A DNA stretch of 64,000 bases, from contig CM032666.1 in NCBI GenBank assembly GCA_019095985.1, forward strand, positions 4,975,783-5,039,782, written 5' to 3'. This stretch comes from Streblospio benedicti. Taxonomy: Eukaryota; Annelida; Polychaeta; Spionida; Spionidae. The position numbers were made by a program, and so were the translations under genes. Position 1 is the first letter of the stretch; each line of letters opens with the position of its first letter. The notes under the pieces are model-generated. The model made no database searches. It had not been told where the DNA came from and worked only from the letters and a program-made list of their open reading frames with translations. This document shows positions 37,916 through 46,858 of this stretch, in pieces.

Positions 37916-38235
37916 GTGCTTTCTTGGTCGAATGGATAGAGAGTTGGATTGGCGTCCACCAAAAGGTCGAAGGTTCGAGTTCCGGTCGGGTTTCAATGGA
38001 GGGTGCTGAGCAAACTAATCCCTCACCATTTACTCACTGCTCCGTGGTACCTGCACATGGCATAGGTACAGGTGTGGAGATGCCGGAAAATATGAATGGG
38101 CAATGCGCTAACTCCCTAGGACTAGAGACAGCCCCAACGTGTAGCCTACACCGCGAGGAGGAGTTGAGAAATCCCATGTGGCCCCGCGGCGATGTATCTG
38201 GTGTAACTCATGTAAAGTTGGACGAGCAGGGGTGA
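37916..38235 (+). repeat. tRNA-derived SINE
   Basis: The head resembles a tRNA: an A-box-like GGTCGAATGGATAGAG near 37927 and a B-box GGTTCGAGTTCC at about 37970, internal RNA polymerase III promoter elements. A non-tRNA body of about 250 bases follows (CCTCACCATTTACTCACTGC, GGTACAGGTGTGGAGATGCC). It does not fold as an intact tRNA as far as I can judge, so a SINE is the better call. Confidence 0.6.
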
Positions 38236-39969
38236 AAATGAATAGCCAGCTAGGAAAAGTCAAACACGTTTCCCCCACAGAAGCCACGAGCAGAGCAGTG
38301 ACCCCTCGTCTCATTATGCACATCACGTCCGCACAAAAGTCGCCGCAAAGGCCAATTGAAATGAGCGACCTTATAAAAAGCGACTCCTCATTGAAAAGAG
38401 CCAACCGTCCATGCACTCAGGCGCGTCAAGCGAGCGACAACAAATTGCCGATTGATAATGCCAAATTGGTTCTGCTGTCTGCGCAAGCTGTCAATGTCTT
38501 TTACAGTTCTTTTTTATGCGTGTCTTGCCATTTTGACAGAATTCACCCTTCGCACTGATCGTTCATGTATTGCATGGATCGTTCAGATGAACGCAGACAG
38601 TCAGACAGTTATGTACACGTATACTGATACACAATAATACACAATGCGATGACGTCACTGTTATCAGTGCACACCAGAAGCGGAAATAGATCGAAATCAG
38701 CTTTGTGTGATGCTCACTTTGATCATTGAAAATGCCTGCTAGCGTGATTGTCATTTTTGCTGCTTCCGTCTATCTCGTATCGTGGTGTCCTGACGCTAAC
38801 ACTCTTGTAGGTGTTTATGTGATGTTAGCGTTTACCTCATGGTGTTTGAAGCATACCTCCTGTTTATTTATACCTCCTGTTTATATCTAATATAAAACAT
38901 CATACCAGACGACATCATCAAGTACTGTGCGACCGCAATTGCCGCAAGTGCCTGGGATCACGGCAACCCGGTCGTACCCAGTTTCAACATGACCACACAG
39001 TTTTCTATTTTGACATTGTCCGACACGTGTGTGAACCAACATTGTTCACCTTCCCACATCTTATTTGACCAATAGCTCTGCACCTCTGTTAAAATGAGCT
39101 ACATCCAACATTACAACCTATACGGGTAGGCCGCTAGGGCAAGAGAACAACCTTTTTCAATGACGCTTTTTGTAATGTCACTCTTCTGTAATCATAAGGT
39201 TGTCGCACCGGTCAACATAGTACAGACGATCGAGTAACGTTTGCAAGCGTTGAACTGTCGTCAGTTTAATTATCTTGACGTTTGGTACCAGTTCCGTGCA
39301 CGTTGGTGATCGCCAGGTCGATATTTGATCGTTTCAATCGCCGGCAACATTTTGAACATGCTCAAAATTTTATCAACGTTCTGAACTAACATTTTCCCCG
39401 CCACATACTCGTTCCCTGATCGTTTCACGCTGGTTCTGTGTTAGTTTGACGTTAGTTTTAGACGCTGCTTGTAGGTTATGCACCCGCCCGCCATTTAGCC
39501 AACAGTAATTAAAAGGAGAGTTACATGCTAGTTTGATAATCGTCCTACGACGTTGTATACACACCAGGCATCAGCTGCTAATACAAATTAGCGTACCTAT
39601 GCCCTCAAATAGACTATTTCTCTTTGCGTCATCGCTGCGGTGTGACTGTTTATAACGCATGGGCTAGCACATTTTCTTAACTACCATACACGCCAGGCAT
39701 ACGTAGCAGTGGGACACCAATTTAAGTAATCTAGCCAAACCAATGGCAGTATTACAAGGGTTGTTTTTCAATGGCCCCAAACACTATCCTAATGCTAGCA
39801 GGCGGCCCTTTGATTGCGCTCTGCCAAACTTGTTTGTGAGTTGCCCCTATATCTACAACCCTTCCACGTCCGCTTCCTCCCTGGATAGGCTTAAATGGTA
39901 ACTCTAATCTCCCTCATCCTGTCTACAGTTAACACGGCCTCTGTGCACACTGCTCAAGGTCTCCCCCTT
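38236..39969. other. Intergenic, nothing firmly recognised
   Basis: Higher G+C than the receptor introns. A 51-codon frame begins at 38731 with a hydrophobic start (MPASVIVIFAASVYLVSW) and could be a signal-peptide exon, but nothing downstream supports it. Confidence 0.3.
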
Positions 39970-40039
39970 CACAGGATTATTTAATATTGTTTATGTCCCC
40001 CTGACGTTGGGGGATTAAACAGTATTAGATAATCCTGTG
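39970..40039. repeat. 70-base hairpin
   Basis: CACAGGATTATTTAATATTG followed by TTTATGTCCCC, a short loop, then TTGGGGGATTAAAC and AGTATTAGATAATCCTGTG. The arms are about 30 bases with a few mismatches. Confidence 0.65.
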
Positions 40040-40355
40040 ATGCTGGCTGTGACCATGACTCACTATACGACACTTTTTGTACGCTGTAGTGACCACAGCT
40101 CAATAGGAGGAAAAGCTATTCACAATCAAATGGCCATAATAGTCAAACTATATATGCGGGTGAAGTTAAAGACTCACTTCGACCTAATATTGACTTGCGA
40201 TAGTGGTGTTTCTGATGTAGTCATCTATACTGTGCTTGTGAATTCAATTCTGTCTGCATTTACATGCACTGCTTTTGATTACAAGATTTAAAAGAACATA
40301 CCGGTAATAGTGTGTAATTAACCACAAATAGCGTCTTAATTACAGTGTCTGTACT

Positions 40356-40471
40356 AAATCCAACCGGGATAATATTGCCCTATGTATTTGGTTAATCCGA
40401 CCGGGATATTATTGCCATATGTATTTGGTTAATCCGACCGGGATATTATTGCCACATGTATTTGATTTTAC
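40356..40471. repeat. 37-base tandem repeat, three units, just upstream of the F-box gene
   Basis: The word CCGGGATA-TATTGCC starts at 40364, 40401 and 40438, an exact period of 37. Each unit also contains ATGTATTTGGTTAATCCGA. The last unit decays about 60 bases before the ATG at 40529, so the array lies in the promoter or 5' leader. Confidence 0.75.
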
Positions 40472-40528
40472 TGTGTTATATGAATTGAGTGTGGTAATAG
40501 CAACTGTTATGAGGTAAATTTCCTAATA

Positions 40529-41512
40529 ATGGGCTCATATCTTGCGAAATTAAAAAGAAGTGGTAGATCTACTGATTCTTCGTCTAGTTTACACTGTCCC
40601 ATCAATGATGAACTTCCAGATGAAATCCTTATTAAGATATTAAGTTTTGTACCAGGAAAACAATTGCTCAAATCGTGCGCACTTGTATGTCACAAATGGA
40701 GGGATATCATAGATGCACCAACTCTCTGGATTCTCAAAATAAAACATGGAAAGATTGATATTCCCATGCCAGGATTAATAACAAATATAGATTACAAAAG
40801 AATATTTTTTAAGGAACCGTTTCTTCGAAATTTGCTGGTGAATTATACTGGATGGACTGTGCTATTCCCTGTATTCGGTGCTGGAAATGGATGGGCATTT
40901 GACGATGTAGAGAGTGAAGACCTGATGCTTATGTGGGAGTCTGCTGCTGACCATCGAATGGCTTTCAGTCTGCATGATATTAAGTGCTGGGTCACATCAT
41001 CTGACTGGTGCTTCAAACTGCAGACCGTAGACCTGCTCGAAAATGGAGTGCCCGCAGAATTCCTCGACAGATTCCAGCCCAAAATTATAGTGTCTGCCTG
41101 GACGAGCGCTCAGCGTAATGCAGACAGTGTTTACCACCTCGAGGTGAGTTTGCTGGAGGACGTGGATGGCCCCTCCCCGGGCCACCCACACGGCATTTTC
41201 CGTCTGCCCAACGTGCGCGGTACAGAGGAGCGTGAAGAGGTGACACCACGTACATACAAGTTTTCAAAGCACCTAGAGCAATCATGCGGGTGTCATTACG
41301 TGACACACACATTTCAAGATTATGGGCAAGGAGTACGTTATGTGAGGTTTCTTGATGGAGGAAAGGACACTACTAGTACGTTCTTGGCTGGATTTTATGG
41401 CTCAAAAATGGCTGTTCCATGTATAGTTGTTGATATTCCTTGGGGGTTAAGAAATAAAAAAATGAGCCTTACTCACTTTGGAAGTATCGCAAACGTTAAT
41501 GTGATATTTTAA
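40529..41512 (+). CDS. F-box protein with FBA domain (FBXO2/6/44-like)
   Basis: 327-residue substrate receptor for an SCF (Skp1-Cul1-F-box) ubiquitin ligase. Residues about 27-70 form the F-box (LPDEILIKILSFVPGKQLL, then CALVCHKWRDIID.P.LW), which binds Skp1. Residues about 95-300 form the F-box-associated (FBA) domain: RNLLVNYTGWTV, NGWAFDD, CFKLQTVDLLENGVPAEFLD, IIVSAWTSAQRNADSVYHLEV and the last strands AGFYGSKM....VVD. Vertebrate relatives recognise high-mannose glycans on misfolded glycoproteins or have lost that activity. In Fbs1 the glycan is held by an aromatic Tyr-Trp-Lys loop; the aligned place reads Phe-Leu-Ala here, so glycan binding is doubtful. The ATG has A at -3 and G at +4. 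There is no intron, unlike vertebrate homologues. AATAAA lies at 42121. The N terminus (MGSYLAKLKR) could be myristoylated; that is a guess. Length fits the family (about 285-330). Confidence 0.92.
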   Translation: MGSYLAKLKRSGRSTDSSSSLHCPINDELPDEILIKILSFVPGKQLLKSCALVCHKWRDIIDAPTLWILKIKHGKIDIPMPGLITNIDYKRIFFKEPFLRNLLVNYTGWTVLFPVFGAGNGWAFDDVESEDLMLMWESAADHRMAFSLHDIKCWVTSSDWCFKLQTVDLLENGVPAEFLDRFQPKIIVSAWTSAQRNADSVYHLEVSLLEDVDGPSPGHPHGIFRLPNVRGTEEREEVTPRTYKFSKHLEQSCGCHYVTHTFQDYGQGVRYVRFLDGGKDTTSTFLAGFYGSKMAVPCIVVDIPWGLRNKKMSLTHFGSIANVNVIF

Positions 41513-42645
41513 TTCTCAATGCAATCGAAAGTTTCTTTTTGGTTTCATAACATCATTTTTTTGTAGATGATATACTTTAATGCTACTCTTTCTCAATACA
41601 TTTTTGTACTCAAGAGCAATAAGACAAGAACTGTTTCAGAAACTAATTTACATTTTAAAATGACTGATTCTAAAGAAAATGTCAAGTACTGGATGTATAC
41701 ATCCAGTACTTGACAGAAACCTGTGTGTATTTCTGGTATAAGTATGTATTTTAGGTGGCTCTGTTAATTAATGACTACCATATTTACTTATTCGCCATTA
41801 CATAGCTATAGTCCTATATATTAGTTTGTATTTTCGTTAAAATTGTTTAAGCGTATGATATATAGCATACATGTTATGTTATGTTATGTTATCCTCTTCA
41901 GTCTTTTAGGTCAAAGGACCTGTTACTGGTCATCACAAGTTCTATGGTATAACTAATTCTTCATCTGCTGTAATAACTATTTTGCACGGGAAAGGGTTGA
42001 TTCTATTTTTTCTAAAGAGTGTTTATTTTCAAATTTTTACATACATCTGCATACCTGAAATAAAAAAGGGGTTTTTACAAATATATTTACAATTCCAAAT
42101 TTGTTACTCCTACTGTGATGAATAAATGAAATAGCAATTAAAAATTCTAGCATTTTCCCTGCTATTAAATGTATTTATAAATGAGTTTTTGTGCTTTTTT
42201 CTTGTATAATAAATTGACATGGCATGATTTTTCAATTATTGAAATATATGTGTTTTATTAATGAATAATTGAACTGTAACTGAAATCATTGCATATCAAC
42301 AAGAACTGGTTAAAAATTAGACCACCATGAGGATATTTCCATGTCCTAACTGTGATTACAAAAAGATAAGAGTTGATTTTGCGACTTTGTTATATAAACT
42401 TGTATATTTGGAACCTTTTCATTATTTGGTATTTAGTGATTGTATGAACAAGTATGAATCAAAAAACGTTTTTTTTTTAAAAAAAATGATATTTTGATAT
42501 TGAATCTTTTATAGATTTTCTTCTAGTATTAGGTATTTCATTATACGAGACAAATGTAAAGTGTTTACAGTAGTTAGAACATTGTTTAAAAGTCCGTATA
42601 TGAAATCAAACTGTTCTTACTAAAAACGCGCACACTGAAGGTTTT
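41513..42645. other. 3' region of the F-box gene and intergenic DNA
   Basis: A+T-rich. Holds a perfect 36-base palindrome at 41680-41715, an ATGTT pentamer repeat near 41870-41890 and an AATAAA at 42121 that may end the F-box transcript. No coding frame. Confidence 0.5.
41680..41715. repeat. Perfect 36-base palindrome
   Basis: TGTCAAGTACTGGATGTA is followed directly by its exact complement, with no spacer (centre GTATAC). It lies 168 bases after the F-box stop codon, before the likely poly(A) signal, so it would be transcribed and could fold into a long stem. Confidence 0.9.
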
Positions 42646-43325
42646 GGGACGGTGCAATATTTACCAGGGGGGGGAACCGATGCATTTGGTAGGGAGACAG
42701 GTACTTTTTTTAAGGAGCAAAGTAGGGGGACCGGGTGATTTTCATTCTTGTTGGGCATGGGACATGTACTTTTTTTCGGCAGCTGAAATCCACACCTTTA
42801 CGTGAGCGAATCGTTACACAAATTAATCACGCGAATATTGATGGGAGGGACGTGAACTTTTTGTAATCATTCTTTTTTCATATAATTTCATTGGTTATCA
42901 TGCATGATCAGAAGTATCCGATAATGCGAAGAAGGTTATCACCCTCTTCAAAAGAGGGGTGATACTATGGTTATCATGCTTGTACTCAGCCAGACTTCTT
43001 TCTCACATTTTTAAAAAACAGTGTTGTAATTGTTTAGAAAAAGAATGATATATACAAAACCGGGTTCGTTGTGTAACATGAATTGTTTCATCAGGATTCG
43101 TTCTTGTGCCGCATCAGGCTCGCCCTTCAGGTTCGCCGTGATTCGCTCAAGAACTCACCTGATAACATAATTCATGTTACAAAAACTCACCCGGGTTTGT
43201 AAATTTATGAATAGAGGTCATGGGACAGGTTTCTTCATCACATCAGGAGGGACAAGGCCTTTTTTTCAAACAAGTTTTCATTATATGCACTGCCCCCCCC
43301 CGTCTGTTAAATATTGCACTGTCCC
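42646..43325. mobile_element. Element C copy 2, interrupted by repeat D
   Basis: Ends GGGACGGTGCAATATTTACC and, inverted, TTAAATATTGCACTGTCCC. The left part shares GATGCATTTGGTAGGG and GGGCATGGGACATGTAC with the complement of the right end of copy 1. The body continues at GTTACACAAATTAATCACG, is interrupted by repeat D at about 42869-43203, and resumes at AATAGAGGTCATGGGAC, as in the copy near 63260. Confidence 0.65.
42869..43203. repeat. Hairpin repeat D, copy 2
   Basis: Near-identical in order to 3505-3828 (TTTCATTGGTTATCATG, GAGGGGTGATACTATGG, AAACCGGGTTCGTTGTGTAA, GCATCAGGCTCGCCCTTC, AACTCACCTGATAACATAAT). It sits inside element C copy 2, so it arrived later or moved as a passenger. Confidence 0.65.
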
Positions 43326-43610
43326 TTATAGTGTCAAACACCGATAATACTTATACATCAATGTAGATCATTGTAAAAACCTTGCTGATTGCAAGTGCGA
43401 TATTTGCAAGGACGTCAGATCAGATTACAAGTCATTTCCTCAACACCAAGCCAAATAAAAAAAATAGGTCAATTAAACAAACACACTTGTAACTGTCATC
43501 ACGACCTTGAATATGAACGAACTTACAGAACAAAGTATTCGACGTTGAATAGTCTATAAAATGTTAGAATTTATCAATGCACAAATGAATCACTTAATTG
43601 AACAGATACC

Positions 43611-43710
43611 NNNNNNNNNNNNNNNNNNNNNNNNNNNNNNNNNNNNNNNNNNNNNNNNNNNNNNNNNNNNNNNNNNNNNNNNNNNNNNNNNNNNNNNNNN
43701 NNNNNNNNNN
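43611..43710. other. Assembly gap, 100 N
   Basis: A run of exactly 100 N, the usual placeholder for a gap of unknown length. The P450 sequence begins directly after it, so the N-terminal P450 exons may be in the gap or may be lost. Confidence 0.98.
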
Positions 43711-45138
43711 ACACTGAAAGCTTATGGGACAGGATTCCATAGGATAGAAGAAATAACTGTACGTTACACAAATCAGTGGATCAAGACAATTGAGAATTCG
43801 TATGATGATGCAAAGGGCTTGGAAATTAGAGATCACTTATTTGATTTAACCTATGACATATTGAATACCATAGCGATGAGGGAGTCTCTGCATACTGAAA
43901 GGAATGCTCGCAGGATCAAGCAACTGGTCAAAGATGACATATCCATTTTTAGTCGCGATCTGCAATTTGAAGGAATTCTTCTCAATGAATTTCCAGTGTT
44001 AAGGTTTATTATGACTTCCATGCCGAAAGACATTGAACGGTTTACTGAAAATTTGAGGTCACTATATATGGAGCTAAAGACTAAAGAGCTAGAGTTCATA
44101 GCCAATGATGACACAAAAGAATCCCTCTGAACAGTTATTACTGTCTCAGCTACTACAGTATCAACTGGGAAATGATGAGGTAAAACTTGACGAAGACCGA
44201 GTAATGTGGACACTATTCAACATTTTTGGTCCTGGAATGGGGACCACAACGATATCCTTCTCCTTTCTATTCAATATTCTGGCACAAAATAGAGACATTC
44301 AGACGAAAATTGTAGAGGAAATTGACAGTGTTATTGGGCAAGATTCCATTACGTTAGCAGACCGAGAAAGAATGCCGTATACACAGGCTACTCTACTGGA
44401 AATGCTGCGATTCACATCAATCGTCACAATACTTCCACACCACACCATTGCTCCCACGAGTATTGGAGAGCACCACATCCCAAAGGGCACTGAAGTGTGG
44501 GTCAATGCCTGGGGACTCCACCACGATGACGCCGTGTGGGATAAACCTTTCCAGTTTATACCAGAATGGTTAGTTAATATGAATTTAATAATAGATGGCT
44601 AAATAAAGAACTCTACAGAATATTTCATTTATTTGTTCTGGTGTCTAAATAAGTGCTGAATGCACGAACATTTGTGAATAATAAGTACCATAAAACTGTA
44701 TTTGGCTCTTCATTCACCTGTAATGTTATGGTACAATCAGGTAAGCAAACACTTATATATATATATAATACATACCAATAACTGTGATATGTAAGGTGAA
44801 TTAAGATATATTTTTTTTTTCAGATTCCTTGATGCCTCTGGGGCCTTAGTGCTGGCTGATCACCCCAGCAGGAAAAGCCTTGTCGCCATGGGCGCAGGGA
44901 CCCAGAGTGTGTGCAGGAGAAACATTCGCCATGTCACGCATGTTTCTCATCCTCACCATATTCCTGCAGAAGTTCTCCGTGCTGCCATTCAGTCCCGATG
45001 GCGACCAGCCGACGTACGATACACGGATATAGACATGGGGCTGGTGCTAGATCCACCAGCCTATAAACTTAAACTTCAAGCTAGAATAGATTTCACCAAC
45101 CCTTTATCATATGAACAGCTTTATTTTTTTGTAGCATA
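43711..45138 (+). pseudogene. Cytochrome P450 (CYP2-clan-like) pseudogene, 3' two thirds
   Basis: P450 enzymes are haem-thiolate monooxygenases of the endoplasmic reticulum. Exon one, 43711-44568: HRIEEITVRYTNQW (helix C/D area), then after a frame change near 44105-44130 LDEDRVMWTLFNIFGPGM.TTT (helix I, normally AG.DTT), KIVEEIDSVIG, the K-helix region reading EMLRFTSI where E..R is kept, HHTIAPTSIGEHHIPKGTEVWVNAW, and PFQFIPE. Exon two, 44824-45138: FLDASGALVL, GAGTQS, a haem loop CAGETFA in a shifted frame, then MGLVLDPPAYKLKLQARI. Defects: one frame change in exon one, two in exon two (an extra G at about 44909 just before the haem cysteine, and a restoring change near 45033), and a TGA across the splice junction where the PERF arginine (CGA) is expected, a CpG-to-TpG type change. 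The splice sites (GTTAGT; T-tract then CAG) remain. Confidence 0.85.
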
Positions 45139-45299
45139 ACAATATCTAGAATTATATCATTTGTTGACCGTGGTATAGTAAGCTAAATGAAATGTATTTT
45201 TAGTTTCATTTCTAATTGATAACATTGAAAACCAAACTATAATTGTAACCAATCATAGACACAGATTATGTGACATCATAAAGTCAGAAAAAAAGGATG

Positions 45300-45790
45300 A
45301 GTGTGTTCAGGAAAAGGAGAAAGAACAAAGGAAAGTACTGTTAAGGATACAGTACCGGGAAAAGGTCACAGAGGAGTATGCAAGTTAACATACGATGAAT
45401 GCACCATTTGCAGTTGTGATGATGATCAAAAACCTAAAACTGTCCTTCCATCACTAAAACCACATGTGGACAAACTTGCTCAAGAGTGCAGTTGTGTACC
45501 AATTGACATGTCCACGCTGCAAGGCGTGCTATGTCGGCGAGACTGTCAGACTTCTACAAACTCGATTCAAAGAGCATATAACCAGACCAGGACCCATTAA
45601 GACACACTTGACAAGCTGTGACACCCAAACTCACTGACCAGGGCATGGACATTCTACATCAGACTTCACATTGGGGAAAGCTTCTTATTGACTTTGGAAG
45701 CATTGCACACAAAGGGAAATGAGACCTGCGATAATTGAAAATACAAAGGATGAGTATCGCAGCAGGGAACCGACCATAAATTTGACCACT
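45300..45790 (+). mobile_element. Penelope-like element fragment (GIY-YIG endonuclease end)
   Basis: From about 45493 the sequence reads CPRCKACYVGETVRLLQTRF followed by KEHI, the G-Y/YVGET core of the GIY-YIG nuclease found at the C terminus of Penelope-like retroelements. Beyond it, 45670-45780 reads LLTLEALHTKG and then KDEYRS-like sequence, the usual element end. It is broken and has no reverse-transcriptase part. It lies right behind the P450 pseudogene. Confidence 0.65.
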
Positions 45791-46224
45791 ATTTACATGT
45801 AATAACTTTTTGATTTATGCTGAGGATGTGTCCATGACACGAAATATATTCAATAAATCTTGAACGTAAAATAATGTCTATCTAATTGTATGGTGTTTAC
45901 AATGCTCGTTAACCCATTAATGCCCAGCGCTTGAAAATTTTTGAAACATTTGATGATAATTGTTTTGTATATCTATCTTTTTTTTTACTTGAGGCCTTCG
46001 ACTGCACTAAATCATAATCATGCACATATTGAAATAATGACAGCATGAAATAATCACACAGCATGCGGACTTGACCCCCATTGTATAAAACATACCAGAG
46101 TCGCCACTGATTATAATCTTCGTGCAAACTGTCAGTTTCGTTGACTTTGGTGAATGAATAAGCATCATTCCGTGCAGAAATCACCCCAAATAACCAAAAA
46201 TGCATGCTGAAAATGACATTGAAG
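45791..46224. other. Non-coding spacer before the duplicated units
   Basis: No coding or repeat structure that I can support. The minus-strand frame 45909-46205 is of unknown relevance. Confidence 0.35.
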
Positions 46225-46858
46225 TCAATGGAAAATCAAGAGGTCAATCGAAAAAAACTAATATAATATATTCTAGGAAGTTAAGGAATGTGTAATGACT
46301 ATTCTGAATGAAATTGTAGCATGCCAGGGATTCTTTTAATGAGAAAATGTTCACATGAACTGGGCCTTGTAACTGAGCTATAGCAAATAAAAGATGATTT
46401 TAAGCCTAATTATTCTCAACACAGAGACTTGAAAAGGTGACGAATTTTAGAAAGTCTTCTCTACGGTCTCCAAAACTAATCACAATTTTATTTTGTGATA
46501 TTTTTCATGCATATATCCATACCTAATTCCCATTGTGAAACATCTGAATATCAATTTGCAAAGGGAGTTTGTGATCTTTATGATATATTTATGATTTGGT
46601 AAACCTTGGCTACCGCAATTGCGCGATTCATACATACTGCATGTTACTCTACAATTCTTTCTTTACAATGCAATTCTAAGCAAAGTTGTATAAAAAATGT
46701 CATATAATTGTTATAGCAGCTGTCATACTTGCAAGTATGTTAAACCAGTAGATCTCATTAAACGTAGAACACCACCCAGTCAGCTAATCTTCAATGAGTA
46801 GGAAATAATAGTCTTAATTTCATTCAAATATTAATTTCCCAAACGTTATGTTTACAAC

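Noticed and set aside
37921-37990. A functional tRNA gene
   Set aside because: A and B boxes are present, but acceptor and anticodon stems do not close convincingly and a SINE body follows.
38731-38886. Small hydrophobic frame (MPASVIVIFAASVYLVSW) as a signal-peptide first exon of the P450 or oxidase
   Set aside because: A possible donor follows, but no downstream exon joins in phase and two unrelated genes lie between.
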